Notes under the pieces: generated by a model
What the model was told of the DNA's origin: nothing
What the model saw: only the letters and a program-made list of their open reading frames with translations
Databases searched by the model: none
Program-made: the position numbers and the translations under genes
In this document: piece by piece, positions 6,594-14,668 of the stretch
Position numbering within the stretch: the stretch's first letter is position 1
How the letters are laid out: the number at the start of each line of letters is the position of its first letter
Assembly (NCBI GenBank): GCA_009602735.1
Contig: WELA01004388.1
Coordinates: 918,634-939,190, forward strand
DNA length: 20,557 nucleotides
Direction: 5' to 3'
Source: Mesotaenium endlicherianum
Lineage: Eukaryota > Streptophyta > Zygnematophyceae > Zygnematales > Mesotaeniaceae

Positions 6594-9500
6594 GAGGATG
6601 CTAGAGATAGTGAGTCGTCACTAGCTGCCCTCGTAGCAGGTATTATGGGTCCTGCTGAACTGGATTCACTATGCATGCCTGACAACCAGATAAAGGAGAC
6701 CATCAGCAATATAGACGTCCAGAGAGTGCACACTCTGGATGCTCTTGTTCCACCTGATGTCCAACATTTCTTTGCTACGTCAGGAGAACAATGCGAAAGT
6801 CAGGAAAAGACAGTCCCCCCTATCCTACTGCATTGCATGATTGCAGGTAGGAAGGTGAGGGCATTTGTTGACGGAGGGGCGTCACATACTTTTATCCACA
6901 AGGACTTAGTTAAGCGGCTAAGGCTGCCTACTGTCACCCAAGGGAATAGAAAAATATTCCTTGGAGATGCCTCAAGTATCCCGGGAGGAGTTATAACCAA
7001 GCCTATTGAGGTCCAGTTAGGTTCTGGCATTGCAGTTCTAACTGAAACGCTTACATTTGAGGTACTCAACACTGGCTTTTATGATCTCGTGCTAGGCAGG
7101 TCCTGGCTTAATAGACATCAAGCTGAAGTGTGTTGGAGCAGAGGTACAGTTAAAGTGAGAGGAGCCAGTGATGGGCAGACTGACTTGGCACCCACCAGTG
7201 CTCTTCCTCTTGTCCTGTGTGGATGGCAAATGAAGGAAAAGAAGAGGCTTCCAGAAGGATGCAAGTTGCTGAATGCAATGGAGTTCGTCAAAAGCTGGAA
7301 CCAGAAGGAAGACAGAATGTTCTGTCTGCTGCTAAGAGAGGTACCTCCTCAACCTGAAGAAGTGGTTGAGAAAAAGGTACACCCTCCGGAACACCCTACT
7401 GCTGCAAACATTGTTGCTCAGTACACGGATGTGTTTAATATGCCTCCAGGACTACCCCCTAAGCGGGAAGTAGATCATAGGATTGATTTATTACCTGGTA
7501 GCCAGCCACCCTGGCAACGCACGTATGGCTTGTCTTATTTGGAGAGTGAGGAGTTGAAAACACAGATTGCAGAGCTGGAGGAAAATGGTTACATTTCTCC
7601 CAGTAAATCACCGTACGGCGCACCTATCCTATTTGTTAAGAAAAAGGATGGCAGTATGCGGATGTGTGTGGATTACAGAGCCCTGAACAGAATTACAGTA
7701 AAGAACAAGTATGCTTTACCCAGAATCGAGGACTTGCTTGATACCCTGTCTGGCGCTAAGGTGTTCAGTAAGATAGATCTCAAGAGTGGTTATCATCAAA
7801 TCAGAATTGCTGAGGGGGATGAACACAAGACTGCTTTCCGCACACGTTATGGACACTATGAGTTCAACGTGATGCCATTTGGACTGACTAATGCTCCTGC
7901 TACCTTTATGGGTGCTATGAATGACATTTTCAGACCTTATTTGGATAAGTTTGTGCAAGTTTTCCTGGATGATATTTTAATTTTCTCTAAAGATGAAGCT
8001 CAGCACACTGAACACTTAAAGAAAGTGCTGGACACTCTGCGGAAAAATCACTTGTATGCTAAAATGAGCAAGTGTGATTTCTTTAAGGAAAGTATTGAAT
8101 TCTTAGGCCACGTTGTCAGTAAAGAGGGCATCAGTGTGGATCCTAAGAAAGTCCAGACCATAAGGGACTGGCCAGTACCACAGTCTGTCTCTGAAGTTAG
8201 ATCCTTCCTCGGGTTGGCTAACTACTATAGGAGATTTATTGAGAATTATTCCACAAAGGCCAGTAAACTGACTGACCTTACTAAGAAAGACATCGGGTAT
8301 GTGTGGGGGGAAGAGCAGCAGGCTGCCTTCCAGACCCTTAAAGATGCCCTTTGTTCTGCCCCAGTGCTAGCCGTGTATGACCCCAGCAAACCGGTGCAGG
8401 TGGTTACTGATGCCTCTGATTTTGCCATGGGTGCTATTTTGTTGCAGCCTGCTGACAAAACCACAAAGGATGGTAAGGTACGGCAGGAGTGGCATCCTGT
8501 GTTGTATGAGTCTATGAAATTTAATCCAGCGGAGATTAATTACTCAGTGCATGATAAAGAGCTGCTAGCTATCATTCATGTACTCAAACAGTGGAGAGCA
8601 TACTTACATGGTAAAGCTTTTAAGGTGATTACAGATCATCTAGCTCTGACCCACTTTCAGAAGAAGTCCAAGCTGTCGAGGAGGGAGAACCGCTGGAGCC
8701 AGATGCTGGAGCAGTTCCAAGTCCAGATCGACTACAAACCAGGGAAGTTGAATCCTGCTGATGCACTCTCTAGAAGACCTGACTTGCAAGAAAGGAACTT
8801 TAGTCAGCATACTGTAGATAAAGTCCTGTGTGCACTCACTTCACTAAAGGTGAAAAAGTCCTTCCTTGAACAACTTAGGAAAGCCTACCTTTCTGACCCA
8901 ACATTTGAGCCCAGCCCCAAATGTTGTATGTGTCGTGCTACCGCACTCGGGTATAAGCTCAAGGGAGGGGTCTGGGTGACTGAAACCACTTCAGGCAGGC
9001 TGAAGCTGGTCATTCCTGATAATTTGGAAATAAGGTCTCTCTTACTGAGTCAAGCTCATGACAGTCTCCTGGGTGGACATTTGGGGCAGGCCAAAACTGT
9101 TGGCAAACTGGCAAAACATTATCATTGGGAGGGGTTACCCCGGGAGGTCTTGAAATATGTCAAGTCCTGTGACCAGTGTCAGAGAAATAAGTCTCGGCAC
9201 ACACCACCCGGAGGTCTCTTGCAACCGCTACCCATCCCAGCGGGACGCTGGGAAACTATATCCACGGACTGGGTGGTCTCACTACCAAGAGCTGCCAATG
9301 GGCATGATTCAATACTGGTAGTCGTGGATAAACTGACAAAAATGGTCATTTTTATCCCCACAACTGTCAAAGTGACTGCACTCGAAACAGCGAGACAGTT
9401 TTACAACCATGTAGTATGCCAACATGGGCTCCCTTCTAATATCATCTCAGACAGAGACTCAAAATTCACCTCTAAGATCTGGAGAGCTTTAATGGGGTTG

Positions 9501-10361
9501 ATGGGAGTCAAACAGCTGCTCAACACAGCAAACCACCCTCAGACTGATGGGCAGACTGAAAGAACTAACCGAGTTCTGCAGGAGGTGCTGAGAGCATATA
9601 TTAACCAAAAACAAGATAATTGGGATGACCTGTTGCCTCAAATTCAGTTTGCGGTCAACAGTGCGGTGCACGCGTCAACGGGCAAAACTCCTTTTGAACT
9701 CAGCCTGGGTAGAGTCCCTAAGTCTCCTCTAGATGTGCTAGGGGAATCTTTAACTCACCCTGAAGGGATTGACAACCCGGTCTCCCTCCAGTTAACTCAG
9801 GAGTTTGCTGACACCCTGTCAGTAGTCCAACGAAACTTGCACAAGGCCCAAGAAAACCAGCAAAAATACGCTAATCAACATCGTCGGGAACTGACATTTT
9901 CCAAGGGGGATTTAGTCAAACTGCATTCTCAGCACCTGTACCTCCCTGGTGTGGTCAAGAAAAAGCTTGGCCCTGTCTGGGTCGGTCCATATTCGGTGGT
10001 CCGTCGTGTCGGTCAGAATGCTTACAAACTGAACATGTCAGCTGAATACAAGGGGCACCCGGTCTTTAATGTCTCCTTCCTGGAACCGTACATCAAAGGT
10101 GATACACTGTTCACAGGTCGGTTCCCTGTCCAACCGGGACCGGTCCCCGCTGTCCGGGACGGCGACCCTGAGGAATATGAGGTCGATGAGATTTTAGACG
10201 CTCGCTCGGTCCGTCGATCGTCTAAATATGTCATGAAATACCTCATTCGATGGAAGGGTTACGATGCCTCTGGGGACACTTGGGAGTTTAAGGACCACTT
10301 GACCAATGCCAAAGGGGCGTTGACACGGTTCCACCTTCGGGCCGCTGGAGTCCCTCCATAA
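6558..10361 (+). CDS. pol: Pol polyprotein (PR-RT-RNase H-IN-chromodomain), unit A
   Basis: Probably made as Gag-Pol by -1 frameshifting; the first ATG in this frame is at 6645, and residue numbers count from it (1238 aa). Protease: FVDGGAS at 74-80, with DGG in place of the common DSG/DTG. Reverse transcriptase: VDYRALNR (342-349), the catalytic Asp in KIDLKSGY (378), MPFGL, and FLDD with Asp442/443. RNase H: TDAS (Asp589), KEL (Glu639), TDH (Asp664). Integrase: zinc site His805, His812, Cys842, Cys845; catalytic Asp875, Asp936 and Glu972, 35 residues apart. A GPY module spans about 1108-1130. A chromodomain at 1178-1230 keeps cage-like aromatics Tyr1178, Trp1203 and Trp1213; such domains steer integration to modified chromatin. 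It differs from unit B at 14 residues; Asn960 and Thr874 here replace the more usual Ser and Met of B. Confidence 0.95.
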   Translation, partial: RQQQSVIQSTDCEDARDSESSLAALVAGIMGPAELDSLCMPDNQIKETISNIDVQRVHTLDALVPPDVQHFFATSGEQCESQEKTVPPILLHCMIAGRKVRAFVDGGASHTFIHKDLVKRLRLPTVTQGNRKIFLGDASSIPGGVITKPIEVQLGSGIAVLTETLTFEVLNTGFYDLVLGRSWLNRHQAEVCWSRGTVKVRGASDGQTDLAPTSALPLVLCGWQMKEKKRLPEGCKLLNAMEFVKSWNQKEDRMFCLLLREVPPQPEEVVEKKVHPPEHPTAANIVAQYTDVFNMPPGLPPKREVDHRIDLLPGSQPPWQRTYGLSYLESEELKTQIAELEENGYISPSKSPYGAPILFVKKKDGSMRMCVDYRALNRITVKNKYALPRIEDLLDTLSGAKVFSKIDLKSGYHQIRIAEGDEHKTAFRTRYGHYEFNVMPFGLTNAPATFMGAMNDIFRPYLDKFVQVFLDDILIFSKDEAQHTEHLKKVLDTLRKNHLYAKMSKCDFFKESIEFLGHVVSKEGISVDPKKVQTIRDWPVPQSVSEVRSFLGLANYYRRFIENYSTKASKLTDLTKKDIGYVWGEEQQAAFQTLKDALCSAPVLAVYDPSKPVQVVTDASDFAMGAILLQPADKTTKDGKVRQEWHPVLYESMKFNPAEINYSVHDKELLAIIHVLKQWRAYLHGKAFKVITDHLALTHFQKKSKLSRRENRWSQMLEQFQVQIDYKPGKLNPADALSRRPDLQERNFSQHTVDKVLCALTSLKVKKSFLEQLRKAYLSDPTFEPSPKCCMCRATALGYKLKGGVWVTETTSGRLKLVIPDNLEIRSLLLSQAHDSLLGGHLGQAKTVGKLAKHYHWEGLPREVLKYVKSCDQCQRNKSRHTPPGGLLQPLPIPAGRWETISTDWVVSLPRAANGHDSILVVVDKLTKMVIFIPTTVKVTALETARQFYNHVVCQHGLPSNIISDRDSKFTSKIWRALMGLMGVKQLLNTANHPQTDGQTERTNRVLQEVLRAYINQKQDNWDDLLPQIQFAVNSAVHASTGKTPFELSLGRVPKSPLDVLGESLTHPEGIDNPVSLQLTQEFADTLSVVQRNLHKAQENQQKYANQHRRELTFSKGDLVKLHSQHLYLPGVVKKKLGPVWVGPYSVVRRVGQNAYKLNMSAEYKGHPVFNVSFLEPYIKGDTLFTGRFPVQPGPVPAVRDGDPEEYEVDEILDARSVRRSSKYVMKYLIRWKGYDASGDTWEFKDHLTNAKGALTRFHLRAAGVPP

Positions 10362-10440
10362 CTGTCATTTCAGTTGACACGGGAAGGTGACAGGCGGTCC
10401 TGTCTCCATTTAAGTTGGAGGGGAAAATATATGACAGTTA
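10359..10440 (+). other. structured post-pol spacer: long-range stem plus inner hairpin
   Basis: TAACTGTCAT (10359-10368, starting with the pol stop codon) is the exact reverse complement of ATGACAGTTA (10431-10440). Inside it, GACAGG (10389-10394) pairs with CCTGTC (10399-10404) around a CGGT loop. The same bases recur at 18434-18515. The role is unknown. Confidence 0.6.
10409..10427 (+). other. internal polypurine-like tract after pol
   Basis: TTTAAGTTGGAGGGGAAAA. Its core TTAAGTTGGAGGG is identical to 12404-12416, the tract just before the 3' LTR. It sits where a typical chromovirus would end. It could be a relic of the ancestral element end or a second plus-strand primer. Repeated at 18484-18502. 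Confidence 0.6.
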
Positions 10441-10596
10441 GTGAGCGAGAGCGATAAAAACACACTCATACGTTTATGTGTAGCGCATCGCAACTACGTC
10501 AACTTTTAGCAATCATCCTGTAAGGTAAACAGCAGCGAAGCCACTATACTAAATACTAACATACTTCCTGCAATCCCTATGACAAAGGTCCATATC

Positions 10597-10628
10597 CTAC
10601 TAACTTGTGCCCTGGTTACATGTGCAGG
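10597..10628 (+). promoter_or_regulatory. candidate branch point and 3' splice site before ORF3 (unit A)
   Basis: CTACTAAC at 10597-10604 is an ideal branch-point sequence. No AG follows until CAG at 10625-10627, and the next base plus ATG gives G|ATG at 10629. The acceptor would therefore place the third ORF's ATG at the very start of the downstream exon. Identical at 18672-18703. Confidence 0.65.
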
Positions 10629-12305
10629 ATGGCGCCCACCACACAAAAGGAGGACAGAAAGCGCAAGGCAGAAGAAGCCAGGAGGACAATGGAGCAATAC
10701 CAGAAGGAGCTGGCGGCGACGTCCCTCACCAGGAGAGAACAAGAAAGGGTCCGCAAGCAACAAGAGGCGGCAGAAGAGGCACAGAGGAAGAAGGATCAGG
10801 AAGCGGAAAACCTCAGGAAGGCTGAGGAGGAGAGACAGAAGAAACAGCAAGAAGAAGCGGCAGCGGCAGAAGAGGAGAAAAGAAAAAAGATTGAAGCGGA
10901 CAGACAGAAGAGCTTGGCCACTTACAGGTATACTGTGGTGGGTGGCCAAAACTTCGATAACCTGAAGGAAGCATTGCTGGCAGCCCAGGAGATCAACAGG
11001 CTGGAACAGACAACACTGCTACAGAAGGAAGGAGCTACAGCACTGGACAGGTACATCGAGACACACACCGGCGTGGTCCTTTACGAAGATTATGCTAAGA
11101 TGGTGGGCTATACAGCAGAGCAGGCCCGGTATCTCGCAGATGATTCAGAGGACAAGCCGGTCCCCATACCGGGAATAGTGGGAGATCAGAGACTCATCCG
11201 GATGGTGAGCATGCGGCCCGATAGCTTTAAGGATACGGTATTCTACCTCACACTCCTGCCAGCTTACAATGAAGTTGAGAGAAGGAGCTGGGAGTACTTG
11301 GCCAGGGAAGCAGGACAGCAGATGTTCTCTCCCCACTGGTTCCCGTGTAAACTGAGGAAGGCTGAGCACGGACCCCAGTACTACCAGCAGCCAACAGACT
11401 GGAGGTGGATGACCGTCACAAATAAGAAGCAGGAGTGTGACCGAGCCCAACCGGATGACTTCCACTATGGCCTAGACGGCTATCTCATCCTACCACCTCA
11501 CATTGCCCCTTGGGACCCCAGGCTGAATGGATGCCTGAGCAATATGAATGCAGAGACCAAGGAACATAGGAGGAGGGGAAGAGAGTACTTCTCTAAGGGA
11601 AAGCATGCCTTTGTCAAATGGGCAAAGAATGCAGGCCGGATAGATATCAGTAGGCTGAAGGCCAAGCAACCTCCAGCGCGCCCTAAGAAAGGGAGGTCGG
11701 TAGACTACTCCATGTCTACTAGGGAGCAGGACGACTTAGTGGACGAGACCCCTACTCTCTCCGAGGAGGAGGATGAGGAGGATGAGGAAGAAGAACAAGG
11801 CAGAGGAGAAGCATCAGCAGCAGGTACTCAGGATACCCAGGGACAGGCAGTGGCACTTCCTAAAGAACCACGATCAGGTGTGTGGAATGTGATCCCCGTT
11901 ATGGCGACAACTGGACCCCGCGCTCGCTCCCCCAGCCCACCTGCCCAAGCAGGGGAAGAAGCTGATCTGACTGTACTGGGCAGCAGACACAGACAGAAAT
12001 CCCCAGAGGACAGGGGTGCCAGAAGAGGGACACGCGGGTGGGCCAGAGGTATGCCAGCCTCCCCCTCCGCTCAGGGGCATGTACCTCTAGCCAATGTATT
12101 TCAGCATCCTACTGGAATGCCTGTCTATGTGGGAATCAACACCCAAGTGGTTGAAGAGCAGGCCACCATCCTCCGTTCTCCTCGAGGGCCAACTTTAGAG
12201 CAAACAGGGTTCTTTAGAAGGCCAGCTGACAGACCTAGAGGGCTGTCCAGATCTAGGTCCAGATCTCCGTCTCCTGACCCTGAAGCCCCAGGAACAACCC
12301 CTTAA
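10629..12305 (+). CDS. ORF3: coiled-coil/acidic/RS-tail protein of unknown function, unit A
   Basis: 558 residues from the ATG at 10629; an in-frame ATG three codons upstream (10620) would be removed by the proposed splice. I do not recognise the family. Residues 8-95 are highly charged, rich in Glu/Lys/Arg/Gln/Ala, and strongly predicted by eye to form a coiled coil. Residues 98-345 look globular, with many Tyr and Trp, including PHWFPCKLRKAEHGPQYY (235-252) and DWRWMTV (257-263). A basic stretch (343-356) is followed by an acidic run (379-389), then a Pro/Ser/Gly-rich region ending in an SRSRSRSPSP tail like that of SR splicing proteins. There is no signal peptide or membrane segment, so it is not an envelope. 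The RS tail and basic patches suggest RNA or nuclear partners; that is inference. The frame lies 267 bp after pol and is open over 558 codons, which argues for selection until recently. Confidence 0.8.
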   Translation: MAPTTQKEDRKRKAEEARRTMEQYQKELAATSLTRREQERVRKQQEAAEEAQRKKDQEAENLRKAEEERQKKQQEEAAAAEEEKRKKIEADRQKSLATYRYTVVGGQNFDNLKEALLAAQEINRLEQTTLLQKEGATALDRYIETHTGVVLYEDYAKMVGYTAEQARYLADDSEDKPVPIPGIVGDQRLIRMVSMRPDSFKDTVFYLTLLPAYNEVERRSWEYLAREAGQQMFSPHWFPCKLRKAEHGPQYYQQPTDWRWMTVTNKKQECDRAQPDDFHYGLDGYLILPPHIAPWDPRLNGCLSNMNAETKEHRRRGREYFSKGKHAFVKWAKNAGRIDISRLKAKQPPARPKKGRSVDYSMSTREQDDLVDETPTLSEEEDEEDEEEEQGRGEASAAGTQDTQGQAVALPKEPRSGVWNVIPVMATTGPRARSPSPPAQAGEEADLTVLGSRHRQKSPEDRGARRGTRGWARGMPASPSAQGHVPLANVFQHPTGMPVYVGINTQVVEEQATILRSPRGPTLEQTGFFRRPADRPRGLSRSRSRSPSPDPEAPGTTP

Positions 12306-12382
12306 GGTGACACGCTGAAGAGGCAGTCAGTAAGGGAGGCTGGTCAGGTTCAGTTCCCTTATTTAAAATTTCTGCAGTTTAA

Positions 12383-12401
12383 TGTTGTCGAGGCGACAAC
12401 A
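12383..12401 (+). other. perfect hairpin upstream of the 3' polypurine tract
   Basis: TGTTGTCG-AGG-CGACAACA: 8-bp stem, 3-nt loop, only 2 nt before the PPT region. It is kept at 20466-20484 while the bases just upstream differ between units, which hints at a conserved role in RNA 3'-end or reverse-transcription control. Confidence 0.6.
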
Positions 12402-12403
12402 AG

Positions 12404-12418
12404 TTAAGTTGGAGGGAT
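12404..12418 (+). other. 3' polypurine tract, unit A
   Basis: TTAAGTTGGAGGGAT directly abuts the TG of LTR B, the expected position for plus-strand priming. Identical at 20487-20501 before LTR C. Confidence 0.8.
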
Positions 12419-13138
12419 TGTAATGAATCAGTATATTAGTGGATATAATATTCATTTAAATATAATAGTTAATTAAGTTCAGCCTGCTGAACTTTAGTTA
12501 ATAGTCAGTCTGCTGGACTTTACATAATTATCAGTTTAATGACTCAGCCGAAAGCAGCAGGCTGAAGTCCATATAAGTCAGCTTGCTGACCCATTCTTTG
12601 ACAGCCAGCTGACTTCCGTACTCGGTAGCAGCGAACTGCCTTGATATGCATCTAAGTGCGATATGCTAGATGAATAGCCAGATGACATCCCTATGATGGA
12701 TGGCTATTCGGGATGATGGGAGATGGCGGTGGATTTGGTTAACCGAGGTCCTACCAACGTGGTTAACTCCCGGGTAGGCGGTGCCATCGCACTGACCGTT
12801 GAACAGTAAACTCATTCCATGTACATATGCTAGGCATTGCTCTCGAGTTCGGCATTCGGAAACGAGGCCAACTCTCTTGTACAGCTTACTGAGAGAGATC
12901 TGAATCCAAGGCGAGAAGCCATTGATACGCACTGTCTTCTAACCTTGCTTATGTATGAGTTTACTGATTTGCATTATTGATGCTAGTTTACTCGCATTTG
13001 ACTTACGAGTATTATTCACTGCTAGTGTATTGTCCTTTGCCGTTTAACCAGTTAACGGAAATTACCATAAAGATTACTTGCTGATATAAAGATCTTTATT
13101 AATTGTTAATCGCCTATTTGGTAAGTCGATTCATTTCA
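12419..13138 (+). repeat. LTR B (shared: 3' LTR of unit A, 5' LTR of unit B), 720 bp
   Basis: TGTAATG...TTTCA, same ends and length as LTR A. It follows unit A's polypurine tract and precedes a complete primer-binding site and gag, so it serves both units. It keeps the U3 dyad array (about 12476-12612), TATAAAG at 13085-13091 and GTAAGT at 13121-13126. Confidence 0.95.
13085..13091 (+). promoter_or_regulatory. candidate TATA box of LTR B
   Basis: TATAAAG at the same LTR position as in LTR A. It stays conserved although flanking bases differ between the two LTRs. Confidence 0.45.
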
Positions 13139-13139
13139 G

Positions 13140-13151
13140 TGGTATCGGAGC
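13140..13151 (+). other. primer-binding site, unit B
   Basis: TGGTATCGGAGC, one base after LTR B; identical to the unit A site, including the A-to-G change that still allows wobble pairing with initiator Met-tRNA. Confidence 0.9.
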
Positions 13152-13172
13152 AGTTATCACAGTCTTCTTTGT

Positions 13173-14651
13173 ATGGTAAGGACAAGGTCTCAAACTAGCA
13201 ACTCCCGAGACATGGAGAACCAGGATAACGAGAATGTCGAAAACCAGGCGGAAAGCCATGTAGCGGGAAACCGTACCTATTCGGAAGCAGTAGCGGATAC
13301 TGCAGCTAGGGAGGCTGCAGATGAGGCAGCTGCTATTGCCTCAGTCGCAGCTCAGCAAGCTGAGGAGGAGATAGCCAGACTAGAAGCTGAACAAGTAGCA
13401 AAGGCCGCTGAAGATATACAAAGGAGGGAAGGACAGCCAGCTGACGAGCGCACTGTTGAAGAACTTATGGCATCAAGGGCCAATGTTCTGAACCCACCTC
13501 CTGCCGTACAACTCAATGTACCCCTAGGTCAAATACGTGACCGGCTGAATGCGGCAGGAATTGCTGCTGCAGGAGCAAGAGGGATTGTTGAGGACACTAC
13601 TCAGCGAGTAGATGCCAATGCTGCTGCTGCATTTGCTAATCTACCACCCCAAAATGTAGACTTGGGAGCATTGTTCGTTCAGATGCAGTCGCAAATGGCG
13701 ACCATGTATCAGTCCCAGCAGGAGGACAAAAGAATCATAATGTCCCTACTCCGGGACAGAGACCAACTGGGGTCTCACACCACTAGTGGTGGTGGCCGAG
13801 GGCCTAGTAAGCCCAAGCCGAAACCTCCCCAGGACTATGATCCTGAGGGAAACAGAAAATATTACCTGATCAAGTTTCTCGCGGATGTTGAGCAGTGGCT
13901 GGAGAACTACCCAGAACTGCAAGATTACGAGAAGGTCAGGCACACCGGTGCGCTACTGAAAGGCAGTGCCGCAGACTGGTGGCTTTACTGGAAGGAAGAG
14001 CGTAAGGCTCGGCAACTCGGTGACCCTACGTGGGTAGAGTTTGTCGAGAAGTTGCATGAGAAGTTTGATGTCATCAACCAGCAGGAGAAAGCTATCTATG
14101 CGATGATCTCCCTGACACTGAAGCAGACCACTTCAGTTGCTGAGTTTGCTCAAAAGTTCCAAGAGAACATGATGAAGCAGCCTGATTTGCCAGAACGGTA
14201 TAGGATAGCATACTTCAGGTATGGCTTGAAATCCGAGGTCTCTGGTCATTTTGCTGAGAAAAAGTATGAGAAACTGGCTGACTTGATCCAGGATGCTGAC
14301 GCCTGGGATCAGCAGCAGTTCAATCACAAGCGCCAGAGTAACGCTTTGGTGTCTAAGATTGTCAAAAAGCCCCACGGTTCCTACAATGCAGTTGAAGGAG
14401 ACCAGGCTGAGGATAATCAGGGTGATGAATATGAGTATGAGTACAATGCTATTCAGTCTAGAGGTAGAGGTGGTCCCTCTCGAGGTGGCTATGGAAGGGG
14501 TGGTGGTAGGACTAAGCCGAGACCAGCCTCAGCAAAATCTACTTGCTACCATTGTCAGCAGAAAGGCCACTACAGAGAACAGTGTCCGGTCAAGCACCTG
14601 CCTAAGGTCGAGAGAAAAGACCAGCCTTTAAAAGACAGCAACAGTCAGTAA
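13173..14651 (+). CDS. gag: Gag polyprotein, unit B
   Basis: 492 residues with the same architecture as the unit A Gag: Ala/Glu-rich N-terminus, Gag core, RG-rich stretch and a CCHC knuckle at Cys458-Cys461-His466-Cys471. It differs from A at residues 65 (Glu), 82 (Ile), 83 (Gln), 86 (Glu), 119 (Gly), 124 (Arg), 125 (Leu) and 161 (Asn) only. The contrast between a variable first third and an identical remainder suggests that a recombination or conversion boundary lies near codon 162 (about 13656). The ATG is again followed by GTAAGG, which keeps the donor-like context. Confidence 0.95.
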   Translation: MVRTRSQTSNSRDMENQDNENVENQAESHVAGNRTYSEAVADTAAREAADEAAAIASVAAQQAEEEIARLEAEQVAKAAEDIQRREGQPADERTVEELMASRANVLNPPPAVQLNVPLGQIRDRLNAAGIAAAGARGIVEDTTQRVDANAAAAFANLPPQNVDLGALFVQMQSQMATMYQSQQEDKRIIMSLLRDRDQLGSHTTSGGGRGPSKPKPKPPQDYDPEGNRKYYLIKFLADVEQWLENYPELQDYEKVRHTGALLKGSAADWWLYWKEERKARQLGDPTWVEFVEKLHEKFDVINQQEKAIYAMISLTLKQTTSVAEFAQKFQENMMKQPDLPERYRIAYFRYGLKSEVSGHFAEKKYEKLADLIQDADAWDQQQFNHKRQSNALVSKIVKKPHGSYNAVEGDQAEDNQGDEYEYEYNAIQSRGRGGPSRGGYGRGGGRTKPRPASAKSTCYHCQQKGHYREQCPVKHLPKVERKDQPLKDSNSQ

Positions 14652-14668
14652 TCCAGTCTACTGACTGT
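14627..14668 (+). promoter_or_regulatory. -1 ribosomal frameshift signal, gag to pol (unit B)
   Basis: The same phased T TTA AAA (14627-14633), 7-nt spacer and 9-bp hairpin (arms 14641-14649 and 14660-14668) as in unit A, with no changes. Confidence 0.85.

Larger units (their letters stand above)
4344..13138 (+). mobile_element. Ty3/Gypsy chromovirus-type LTR retrotransposon, unit A (8795 bp)
   Basis: Complete element: LTR A, primer-binding site, gag, pol, third ORF, polypurine tract, LTR B. The domain order protease-RT-RNase H-integrase defines Ty3/Gypsy, and the chromodomain after integrase defines chromoviruses. All three ORFs are open. LTR B is shared with unit B, so the pair makes a tandem array rather than two independent insertions. 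The left flank is the broken recombinase gene (CCTAGG just before 4344). A target-site duplication cannot be tested because the right flank is outside the window. An extra ORF after pol and a pol frameshift are uncommon in the plant chromoviruses I know, which often have one gag-pol frame. Confidence 0.95.

Noticed and set aside
10605-10628. ORF3 starting at 10605
   Set aside because: The codon at 10605 is TTG, not ATG. The ATG at 10620 is upstream of the proposed splice acceptor. The ATG at 10629 follows the acceptor directly.
10506-10949. 147-codon antisense ORF with a hydrophobic, membrane-like product opposite ORF3 (and its copy at 18581)
   Set aside because: It is the mirror of the Lys/Glu/Gln codons of the ORF3 coiled coil, which read as Leu/Phe/Ser on the other strand. 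It has no independent support.
10579-10965. 128-codon and 72-codon plus-strand frames overlapping the start of ORF3
   Set aside because: They are highly basic or Gly/Gln-rich shadows of the repetitive purine-rich coiled-coil coding sequence.
10629-12305. ORF3 as an envelope gene
   Set aside because: The position fits, but there is no signal peptide, transmembrane helix, Cys pattern or glycosylation-rich ectodomain.
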